Below are positions 8,286-15,824 of a stretch of DNA of 64,000 nucleotides, in pieces. The DNA comes from Cellulosimicrobium terreum (GTDB lineage Bacteria; Actinomycetota; Actinomycetes; Actinomycetales; Cellulomonadaceae), in the NCBI GenBank assembly GCA_014803435.1, contig JACYFD010000002.1, forward strand, positions 1-64,000, read 5' to 3'. Below the pieces are notes generated by a model that was not told the origin of the DNA, ran no database searches, and saw nothing but the letters and a program-made list of their open reading frames with translations. The position numbers were made by a program, and so were the translations under genes. Positions within the stretch are counted from its first letter, which is position 1. Each line of letters begins with the position of its first letter.

Positions 8286-9212
8286 GTGCGCCCCACCACC
8301 GCCGACGGCGCCCCGCTGAGCATCGAGCTGGTGCTCGACATCCCCCTCGACGACCTCCCGCGCGGCGGCGAGACCGCGCGGCGCGGCATCGCCGAGGACC
8401 TGCGGTACGTCTACGGGCACGAGCTCGACGGGGACTGGCTCGAGCGGGGGAGCGGCCGCGACTACCCGACGATGATCGCGGCGGCACACCGCGCCCTCGT
8501 CGCGCTCGACGTGCTCGACGACGTCCGTGCCGTCGTCCTCGCCGTGACCATCCCCGACCTGCAGCACGAGCGGTTGCTCGGCGGGTACGTCGCCGACCTG
8601 TTCGGCGGCCGGCCGTTCACCTACTCGGTCACCGAGCAGGGCCTCGCCGGCCCGTTCACCGCGCTGCGCCTCGCGCACGAGACGCTGTGCGAGACGGGCG
8701 GGCGCGCCGTCGTCCTCGCGTTCGAGCAGAGCACCGTCCCGCCCGGGACGGCGCGGCTCCCCGCGCGCGACCGCATCGTCGCGACCGTCGTGCGGCACGG
8801 GTCCGACGCCGGCCGGCCCGTCCTCGACCTCGACGTGCGGCGCGTGCCCCGCACCAGCGCCGCCGATCCCGTGGACCTGCCGCCCACGCCCGCGGGCGCC
8901 GACCTCGCAAGCACGGGTGCCGCGGCCGTGGTCGGCAGCGGGGTCGTCCTCGCCGCCGAGGATCTGGCGCCCGACGTGCACCGCGCCGACCCGGGGGCCT
9001 GCACGACCGGCGTCTGGGAGACGCTCGCCGTGCAGTCGGCCGCGGAGCCCGACCGCGCCGTCGTGGTGGTCGACGCGTGCACCGAGCTCGGCTACCGGTG
9101 CGGACTGGTCCTCGGGCCGGTCGTGACCGCCTCGGCCCCGACGGCGTCCCCGGCCGCCGAGGAGGACGCGGACCGTGTCGGTGCGCCCGCCCTGGCGGGG
9201 GTGCAGGGATGA
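8286..9212 (+). CDS. Thiolase-fold (ketosynthase-like) protein without an obvious catalytic cysteine
   Basis: A 308-residue protein. Segments such as VTEQGLAGPFTALRLAHETL, GAAAVVGSGVVL and the short core strands resemble the duplicated thiolase fold. At the place where ketosynthases carry the nucleophile before an AG/SG turn, the sequence reads EQGLAG, with no cysteine. No HN or GN motif for the second and third catalytic residues is visible either. It may be a chain-length or partner subunit for the KASIII domain encoded at 4169. GTG at 8286 is only two bases after the ACP stop. The fold assignment is tentative. Confidence 0.6.
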   Translation: MRPTTADGAPLSIELVLDIPLDDLPRGGETARRGIAEDLRYVYGHELDGDWLERGSGRDYPTMIAAAHRALVALDVLDDVRAVVLAVTIPDLQHERLLGGYVADLFGGRPFTYSVTEQGLAGPFTALRLAHETLCETGGRAVVLAFEQSTVPPGTARLPARDRIVATVVRHGSDAGRPVLDLDVRRVPRTSAADPVDLPPTPAGADLASTGAAAVVGSGVVLAAEDLAPDVHRADPGACTTGVWETLAVQSAAEPDRAVVVVDACTELGYRCGLVLGPVVTASAPTASPAAEEDADRVGAPALAGVQG

Positions 9213-11116
9213 CGTCGACCTCCGGGACCGCCGTGACGGAGCCGATCCCCACGGTCCGGAACCCGGCCTCCGTCGACGCGATTCCGGTGGCCGCCGCGGA
9301 CGTGCGGGAGTCGGCGCGTGCGTCCGGTGCGGCCGCGGCGCTCGCCGTGCTCGCGTCGACCGTCCCGGTCGCGTGCCCGCCCGGCGGGTACGTCCTGCTC
9401 CCGGGGACGGTCGCCCCGCCGTCGGGCGCGCGCGAGGTCGAGCAGGTCCTGACGGACGACGCTCCGCTGAGCGTCTGGCACGTCCCTGCGGACGCCCCGT
9501 CCATGGGCTCGACCGCGCTCTGGCGGGCCGGTGTCGCGCGCGTGCGCCTCGGGCTGTGCGACCGGCTCCTCGAGCGTGCCGTGGAACGTCTGCGCGGTCG
9601 GACCGTCGCGGACACCCCGACGATCAACCTCGCGCCCGTGCGCCTCACCGTGGCGGACGCCGCGGCCGCGCACCTGGAGGCGCAGGTCCTGCTCGACCAG
9701 CCAGATGTCCCCGGAGCGGCGCGGCTCGCGACGGTCGACGCCGCGCTCGACCGGTCCCTGCGCCTCGTGCACAACCTGTTCGGCGCCTCCGGGTACGTCG
9801 ACGACGAGCCCGCGCGCCTCGCTCGCACGATCGACCTGCTCGGGCACGTCAGCGACTCGGACGCCCGGGAGGCCTCGGAGCTCGGGGAGGCCCCGGAGGT
9901 CGCGAGCCCGGAGCGCCCGCGGCCCGCGACCTGGTCGGGCCGCACGACCGGGGAGCCGGGCGACGTGGACGTCGACGCGCTGCGCGCGCACGTGCGGCCC
10001 TTCGCCAGGACACTGCGCGAGCACGCGCTGCGCATCGACCGCGACCCGGCCGCGTTCGGGGACCTGCTCGACTCGGGCGACGTCCCGTTCGCCCAGCTCG
10101 GCGGGTTCCCGCCCGGCTACCTGGACGACCCGCTGCACCTGGGCGGGCGACCGGTCTATGTCTCGACGTGCCTGGAGCGCGCCGTCGTCGCGGAGACGAT
10201 GGCGTGGGGCGACGCGTCCGTCGTCGTCGGGGCGCCGGGGCCGTCGATGTCGGGCGTGGTCGTCGACGACCTCGCCGACGCGTTCCAGCGCGACCGCTTC
10301 TACAGCCGGGTCGCCGAGCCCGGCACGTGGACGTACTTCGCCCTGACCGAGCCGGAGCGCGGGTCCGACGCGGGCGCGCTCACGACGCGCGTCGAGCAGC
10401 AGGACGACGGGTCGCGCGTCCTGCGCGGGCACAAGAAGTACGTCGGGAACGCGGCGCGCGCGAGCATCGGCGTCGTGTTCGCGCGGCACCGGAACGGGCC
10501 GCTCGGCGTCGGGATCCATCTCGTCGAGACCGACCGTCCGGGCTTCGACGCCCACGCGCTGCCGATCCTCGGGATGCGTGCCGTCCAGCTCAGCGAGATC
10601 CACCTGCGCGGCGTCCCGCTCGACCCGGCCGACACCCTGGGCGGCCACCTGTCGCCGTCCCGCCGCGGCCTCCTCGGCGCCGTGCGGACCTTCAACCGGC
10701 TGCGTCCGGTGGTCGGCGCGCTCGCCGTCGGGGTGACCCAGGCGGCGCTCGACTATGTCCACGCCGAGCGCCGGACCCTGCGCGCGGACGAGCAGCAGCG
10801 CCTCGACCGATACGCCGAGCGGCTCGTCGCCGCCCGCGCGCTCGTCCTCGCAGCCGCCGCCGCGGCCGACCGCGACGCGTCCGACGGCACGCTGTCCGCC
10901 GCGGCCAAGGCCGCCGCCGTCGGGCTCGCCGAGGAGGTCACCGCAGCGGCGCCGACCTTCCTCGGCCGTGGCGCCCGGTGGGAGCACCCGTACCTCGACA
11001 AGCTCGTCCGCGACGTGCCCGGCCTGGAGATGATGGAGGGCACGCGGACGATCCAGCGCCTCACCCTCGCGCAGGGATGGTTGCAGGGCAGGGCGCGTCG
11101 TGTCGATCTCGACTGA
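9209..11116 (+). CDS. Acyl-CoA/acyl-ACP dehydrogenase with an extra N-terminal domain
   Basis: A 635-residue protein. Residues about 250-635 are a full acyl-CoA dehydrogenase: TEPERGSDAGAL is the flavin/substrate region and Glu610 in MMEGTRTIQ matches the catalytic base of the YEGT motif. Residues about 100-230 look like a second, degenerate copy of the C-terminal helical domain (helices, then NLFGASGY), which makes the protein about 250 residues longer than usual. In FAAL/ACP clusters such enzymes introduce a double bond into an acyl-ACP; that is the likely job here. The ATG overlaps the previous stop. Confidence 0.88.
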   Translation: MTSTSGTAVTEPIPTVRNPASVDAIPVAAADVRESARASGAAAALAVLASTVPVACPPGGYVLLPGTVAPPSGAREVEQVLTDDAPLSVWHVPADAPSMGSTALWRAGVARVRLGLCDRLLERAVERLRGRTVADTPTINLAPVRLTVADAAAAHLEAQVLLDQPDVPGAARLATVDAALDRSLRLVHNLFGASGYVDDEPARLARTIDLLGHVSDSDAREASELGEAPEVASPERPRPATWSGRTTGEPGDVDVDALRAHVRPFARTLREHALRIDRDPAAFGDLLDSGDVPFAQLGGFPPGYLDDPLHLGGRPVYVSTCLERAVVAETMAWGDASVVVGAPGPSMSGVVVDDLADAFQRDRFYSRVAEPGTWTYFALTEPERGSDAGALTTRVEQQDDGSRVLRGHKKYVGNAARASIGVVFARHRNGPLGVGIHLVETDRPGFDAHALPILGMRAVQLSEIHLRGVPLDPADTLGGHLSPSRRGLLGAVRTFNRLRPVVGALAVGVTQAALDYVHAERRTLRADEQQRLDRYAERLVAARALVLAAAAAADRDASDGTLSAAAKAAAVGLAEEVTAAAPTFLGRGARWEHPYLDKLVRDVPGLEMMEGTRTIQRLTLAQGWLQGRARRVDLD

Positions 11117-12575
11117 CCAGGAGCCCGTCCGGGAGCCCGTGGGCGAGCAGGACCGGAGCACGGCCGCCGACCCGACTCCCGGCGAGCTGCGACGCAGCGT
11201 CGTCCGGCTCGCGGGGCCGGTGTGCCTCGCGCTCGTCGTGGGCGCGCTCGCGCAGCTCGCCGTCGCGGCGCTGCTGGGCCACATGGGCGACGACGCGCTG
11301 TACGTGCGCTCGCTCTACATCCCGGTCGCGTTCCTCGTCCTCGCGCTGCAGGAGGGCCTCGACGTCTCGACACAGGTCGGCTTCGCGCGCCTCCGCGGGT
11401 CGGGCGGGCGCGTGCGACCCGCGCGCAGCCTGCTCGTGCTCGGCGTCGCGGGCACCGCGCTGCTCGTCGTCGTGGCGCTCGCGGTCCTGCTCGTCGCGCC
11501 GGCGCTGGCGGGACTCCTCGACGTCCCGGCCGAGCGTGCGCGCGACTTCGTGACCTTCACCCGCTGGATGGCGCTGACGAGCGTGCTGTCCGTGCCGACC
11601 GTCGTCGCCGCCGCCGCGCTGCGTGGCTGGGGCCGCACCACGCCGTCGGCCCTGCTCTCGCTGCTCGCGGCCGGTGTCCAGGTCGGCGGGGTGTGGCTGG
11701 TCGGGCTCGTGGGCGGGACGGGTGTCATGTCCGTCCCCGTCTCCGCCGCGCTGTCGGCGGTCGTCGCCGGCGGGGCAGCCCTCGTCCTGCTGCGTCGGCA
11801 CGGGCTCCTCCAGTCCCCGACCGTGCGCCTGACCACGGTACGCACGCCGACCGAACGACGCACGACCCTGCACCTGTCCACGCCGCGCCTGCCGGCGTCG
11901 CTCGTCCGACCGGGCGACGGTGTCGTGGACGCCCGGGCGCTCCTGCTCGGCATCGGTCTTCCTGTCGGTCTGTCCTACCTGCTGCTCACGGTGACGAACC
12001 TCGTCACGGTGTGGGTGGTCGGCCCCTGGGGGACGGACGTCGTCGCGGGCTACGGTGCGGCCGCGACCGTGCAGACCCTGCTCGTCGTGCCCGCCATCGG
12101 GTTCGCCGCGGCGACGAGCGTCGTCATGAACCAGCAGTGGGGCGGCGGCCTGCTGCGGCTCCTGCCCGTGACCCTGCGCGCGGCCACCGTCGTCGTCGCG
12201 GGGATGTACGTCGCGATCGGCCTCCTCGCCCTGCTCGCCGCACCGGCTGTCGCCCGACTCATGGCCGCGGACCCCGCGGTCACGGAGCAGACCACGCTCT
12301 ACCTGCGGATCGTCGGTCCGTCGCTCGCCGGCACGGGGATCGTGCTGTTCCTCATCACGGTGCTGGAGCAGCTCGGGTACGGGCGCACGGCGGTGCTGCT
12401 CAACGTCGTGTACTTCGCGACGTCGCTCGGCGTCGGTGGGGTGCTCGCCCGGTCGGGTGGCGGACCCGTGGCGCTCTACTGGACGATCGCGGCGGTGAAC
12501 GCGGTCGCCCTGGCGGTCGTGCTCCCGATCGCCGTGCGGCTCGTGCGCCGCCGGGCCGACGAGGCGACGCCATGA
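11100..12575 (+). CDS. MATE-family multidrug/metabolite exporter
   Basis: A 491-residue polytopic membrane protein with about twelve hydrophobic segments in two similar halves, as in the MATE family of cation-coupled exporters. A 35-residue hydrophilic N-terminus precedes the first segment, and a loop near 235-265 separates the halves. The start at GTG 11100 overlaps the dehydrogenase gene by 17 bases. As the only transporter in the operon it is the likely exporter of, or self-protection against, the product. The ATGA overlap with the next gene keeps it in the translationally coupled chain. Confidence 0.88.
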   Translation: MSISTDQEPVREPVGEQDRSTAADPTPGELRRSVVRLAGPVCLALVVGALAQLAVAALLGHMGDDALYVRSLYIPVAFLVLALQEGLDVSTQVGFARLRGSGGRVRPARSLLVLGVAGTALLVVVALAVLLVAPALAGLLDVPAERARDFVTFTRWMALTSVLSVPTVVAAAALRGWGRTTPSALLSLLAAGVQVGGVWLVGLVGGTGVMSVPVSAALSAVVAGGAALVLLRRHGLLQSPTVRLTTVRTPTERRTTLHLSTPRLPASLVRPGDGVVDARALLLGIGLPVGLSYLLLTVTNLVTVWVVGPWGTDVVAGYGAAATVQTLLVVPAIGFAAATSVVMNQQWGGGLLRLLPVTLRAATVVVAGMYVAIGLLALLAAPAVARLMAADPAVTEQTTLYLRIVGPSLAGTGIVLFLITVLEQLGYGRTAVLLNVVYFATSLGVGGVLARSGGGPVALYWTIAAVNAVALAVVLPIAVRLVRRRADEATP

Positions 12576-14413
12576 CCGCCGCCCGACGACGCGGCGTGCC
12601 GTCCGTCGTCGACGACCCGGTGCTCAGCGTGGTCGTCATGCACCACCCGGCGCGCGGGTCGGTGGCGGACCTCGTCGCGGCGTGCCTGCCCCTCGACGCC
12701 CGCGTCGTCGAGGACCCCGACCCCGACGGCCCGCCGAGCCCGTTGCGGACCGCGAAGCTCGCGTGGGCCGCGGTCGCGCCCGGCGCGACGCACCACCTCG
12801 TGCTGCAGGACGACGTCACCCCGGCACCCGATCTCGCCGCCCACCTGCTCGGCGTCCTGCGGCACCGGCCGCGGCACGCCGTCGCGCTCTACACGAACTG
12901 GAACAGCCCCCACAACTCCTACCTGGTGCGCTCGGCCGCGGTCGCCGGGCAGGCGTGGGCGCCGCTCGGCCACGACGAGTGGGTCCCGACGCTCGGCCTC
13001 GTCCTGCCCGCCGACGCCGCACGACGTCTCGCCGCGTACCTCGCGACCTTCCCCGACGACTACCGGGACGACGACGAGGCGGTCCTCGCGTTCTGCGCCC
13101 GCGAGGGCCTGCCCGTCGTCGCGACCGTGCCGCACCTGCTCGAGCACGGCGCCGGACCGAGCCTCGCGGGGAACGAGGCGCACGGCCCGCGGCACGCCAC
13201 GGTCCCGCCCGTCGCGACGCCCGCGGACCGGTGGGCCGCGCCCGGTCACGACGCCTTCCCGGCCCGCCGGCCCGCGCTCGCGCACGGTGCGGCGGTCGAG
13301 CTGCGCGACTCGCGCTGCACCGTGCGCGTCCTGCGTCCGCACGCGGGCGAGCCGCTGGAGCACCCGTTCGGCTGGGACTGGGCGCACTGGTCGTGGTGGC
13401 TCGGGCACGACCCGGCGGACGTCGTCGCGGGGGTCGCGGGGATCACCCGGCCCGACGACGTCGCGCACCTTCCCGCGCACGTACCGGCGGAGGTGGGCGC
13501 GGCGTGCTGGTTGCTCGGTGCCGACGCCGCGCGGACGGACTGGCTGACCCCGGCACGCACGGGCACTCCCGCTCGCGCGGGTGAGCCGTCGGACCCGCGG
13601 ACCCTCGCGGTGCGCACGTGGGTGCTGTCGGGCGTGTCCGCCGCGGACCTCGGCCCCGACCCCGCGCTGTCGGTCGACGCGCTCGTGCGCGTCGGCCTCG
13701 ACGCCCTCGCGGCAGGCGAACGCGCCGCCACCGCCGACGGAGTACCCCAGTCCACCGGGGTAGGACCGCAGTCCGTGGCGGGAGGGCAGGCCGTCGACCC
13801 CGTGACCGCGGCCGTGGACGTGCTCGCGCGCGGGGAGGCCGAGGTCCTGTGCGGACCGGCGCACGACGGCGTCCCCGCGGACGTCCACGTCCTGCCCTGC
13901 CCGGGGTGCGCCGTGGACCCTGCCCAGGCCGCTGCCGTGCTCGCCGCGTCCTGCGGTGCGGGCGGCGTCGTGCGCTACCGCGCAGGTTCGCCCCCGACGA
14001 CGCCGCCCGCCGGGCCGTCGGTCGCCGCCCCGACGTCGGGCCGGGCGACCGTCGAGCTGCTCGCGTGCGAGCGGCCGCCGGTGCGCGGATTCCTCGCGCT
14101 CGAGCCGGGCCGCCACCACGTGACGCGCGCGGTGTGGCTCGCGGCCTCGCACGACGACGCACCGGGCAGGTCGCAGGACCCTGCGGACGCGATCGTCCGG
14201 CTCGCCGCCGCAGAGTCGGCGCAGGCGCTCGCACCCGGCAGCGGAGGCACGGCCGCGACGGGAGGTGCGGTCGACGAGTCGTGGTCGCCCCGGATCCTGC
14301 CGCTGCAGACGGGCACGTCGCCGTTCGGGCAGCCGCACCACGACGGCGCGAACCCCGGGCTCGCACGGCGCTACGCAGCCGTCCGGCTCGCACGTGCGCG
14401 GGAGCTGCTGTGA
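12572..14413 (+). CDS. Glycosyltransferase-like protein with a long uncharacterised C-terminus
   Basis: A 613-residue protein. Residues 1 to about 215 have GT-A features: an initial strand LSVVVMHHP, a DDxxP-type metal site in HLVLQDDVTPAPD, and a downstream TLGLVLP acceptor region. The remaining 400 residues are Ala/Pro-rich, contain a Trp-rich patch (FGWDWAHWSWW) and a segment AAVDVLARGEAEVL that resembles ketosynthase cores, but no complete domain is recognised. A sugar donor or acceptor cannot be named. It is coupled to its neighbours by ATGA overlaps on both sides. The glycosyltransferase call is moderate; it could be a catalytically dead relative. Confidence 0.55.
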   Translation: MTAARRRGVPSVVDDPVLSVVVMHHPARGSVADLVAACLPLDARVVEDPDPDGPPSPLRTAKLAWAAVAPGATHHLVLQDDVTPAPDLAAHLLGVLRHRPRHAVALYTNWNSPHNSYLVRSAAVAGQAWAPLGHDEWVPTLGLVLPADAARRLAAYLATFPDDYRDDDEAVLAFCAREGLPVVATVPHLLEHGAGPSLAGNEAHGPRHATVPPVATPADRWAAPGHDAFPARRPALAHGAAVELRDSRCTVRVLRPHAGEPLEHPFGWDWAHWSWWLGHDPADVVAGVAGITRPDDVAHLPAHVPAEVGAACWLLGADAARTDWLTPARTGTPARAGEPSDPRTLAVRTWVLSGVSAADLGPDPALSVDALVRVGLDALAAGERAATADGVPQSTGVGPQSVAGGQAVDPVTAAVDVLARGEAEVLCGPAHDGVPADVHVLPCPGCAVDPAQAAAVLAASCGAGGVVRYRAGSPPTTPPAGPSVAAPTSGRATVELLACERPPVRGFLALEPGRHHVTRAVWLAASHDDAPGRSQDPADAIVRLAAAESAQALAPGSGGTAATGGAVDESWSPRILPLQTGTSPFGQPHHDGANPGLARRYAAVRLARARELL

Positions 14414-15120
14414 CGGCGCTGCGGGCCGTGTGGGAGTGGTCGGGGTCGGGACTGCTCCTCGACCTCGACGGGACGCTCGTGGACTCGGCCGCAGCGATCG
14501 AGCGGCACACGACGTGGTGGGCGCAGCGGCTCGGGCTGGACCCCGCGACCGTCATCGAGGCGTCGCACGGCCGCCGGGACGCCGAGATCGTGCCGCTCGT
14601 GGCGCCGTGGGCGGACACCGCGGCCGAGGTTGCCTGGCTGCACACGCTGTCCTGCGACGACACGTCGGACGTGGTGGCCGTCCCCGGCGCGGCGGACCTG
14701 CTCGCGGCGCTCGCGCCCGAGGCATGGGTCGTCGTGACCTCGGCGGCGCACGACGTCGCGCTGGCCCGGCTCGACGCCGCCGGCCTCCCGCGGCCCCGGT
14801 TCCTCGTGTGCTCCGAGGACGTCCTGCACGGCAAGCCGGACCCCGAGGGGTTCCTGCGGGGCGCGGCGCTGCTGGGGCTCGACCCGCGGTCGTGCCTCGC
14901 GCTGGAGGACTCGGACGCGGGCGTGAGCGCCGCCGTGCGTGCCGGCGCGAGCGTGGTCTCCGTGGGACCGTCGCCGGTCCCGGGCGCGGACTGCGGGGTG
15001 GTGGACCTCGCGGCGGTCACGGTCGAGCCCGACGGCGACCTGACCCGGGTGCGGGTCCTCCGCGGCGCAGGCGCAGCATCGGCCGGGCCCGCGCTGACCG
15101 CGGCGGTCGGCCGACCATGA
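14410..15120 (+). CDS. HAD-superfamily phosphatase (subfamily IA)
   Basis: A 236-residue haloacid-dehalogenase hydrolase. Motif I is DLDGTLVDS with the nucleophile Asp of DLDGT, motif II is the Ser/Thr of VVVTSAAHD, motif III Lys lies in HGKPDPEGF and motif IV is LALEDSDAGV. The sequence is closest in style to sugar-phosphate and glycerol-phosphate phosphatases with an alpha-helical cap. In this operon it may remove a phosphate from a sugar or alcohol intermediate. The start is GTG at 14410 overlapping the previous TGA. The substrate is unknown. Confidence 0.88.
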   Translation: MTALRAVWEWSGSGLLLDLDGTLVDSAAAIERHTTWWAQRLGLDPATVIEASHGRRDAEIVPLVAPWADTAAEVAWLHTLSCDDTSDVVAVPGAADLLAALAPEAWVVVTSAAHDVALARLDAAGLPRPRFLVCSEDVLHGKPDPEGFLRGAALLGLDPRSCLALEDSDAGVSAAVRAGASVVSVGPSPVPGADCGVVDLAAVTVEPDGDLTRVRVLRGAGAASAGPALTAAVGRP

Positions 15121-15824
15121 CGTCGCCCGAGCCGCGCGCGACCGCGGTCGACGTGTGGGAGGTGGACCTGACGGACCCGGCGCGCCGCTCGCCGGGTGCG
15201 TCACCCGCCGAGCCGCGGACGGAGCTCGTCGACCGCCTGGGCGGGCGGGTCCTGGGACCGGCCGAGCGCCGTCGGGCAGCGACGTTCGCGTCGGAGGACG
15301 CCGCGCGCCGGTACGTGCTCTCCCACGTCGCGGTCCGCGACGTCCTCGCGCGCCGGACGGGCGTGCCCGCGGGGCGCGTCGAGTGGGCGGTCGGCACGCA
15401 CGGCAAGCCCGGGCCCGTGGGCGGTGTCCGCTGGAACCTGAGCCACAGCGGGGAGCGCGCGCTCGTCGCGGTGAGCGCCGCGCGGGACGTGGGGGTCGAC
15501 GTGCAGCACGCGGACCCGGCGGTCGACGTCGACCGGCTCGCCCGGCGCTACCTGCCCGGGTCCGTCGGCGGGGACCGGGCGGCGACGTGGGCGGCGTTCG
15601 CGCGGCTCGAGGCGTGCGTCAAGGCGATCGGCTGCCGGCTGCTCGACCTGCGCACGCTCGACGTCCGCGCACCCGGGCTCGTGACCTGCACGGACGGTGC
15701 GCTCGCCGGCCGGCGGTGGTGGGTGACCGACCTCCCCGCCCTCGACGGGTACGTGGCGGCGTGCGCGACGCCCGGACCCGCGCCCCACACGACCCGCCGC
15801 CGACCAGCGAGGAACCTCCCGTGA
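15117..15824 (+). CDS. 4'-phosphopantetheinyl transferase (Sfp type, divergent)
   Basis: A 235-residue protein of the Sfp family that would transfer phosphopantetheine from CoA to the two ACPs of the operon. The core WNLSHSGERALVAVS and the motif VGVDVQ are clear. The usual GxDxE metal motif has Gln in place of Glu, and the WxxKEAxxK motif reads FARLEACVKAIG, keeping the Glu but not Trp or Lys. These changes may reflect altered metal binding or reduced activity. The last 20 residues are Pro/Arg-rich. The ATG overlaps the phosphatase stop. Confidence 0.85.
   Translation: MTSPEPRATAVDVWEVDLTDPARRSPGASPAEPRTELVDRLGGRVLGPAERRRAATFASEDAARRYVLSHVAVRDVLARRTGVPAGRVEWAVGTHGKPGPVGGVRWNLSHSGERALVAVSAARDVGVDVQHADPAVDVDRLARRYLPGSVGGDRAATWAAFARLEACVKAIGCRLLDLRTLDVRAPGLVTCTDGALAGRRWWVTDLPALDGYVAACATPGPAPHTTRRRPARNLP

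Noticed and set aside
8286-9212. Annotation as an active ketoacyl synthase.
   Set aside because: No catalytic Cys, His or Asn could be placed, so only a thiolase-like fold is proposed.
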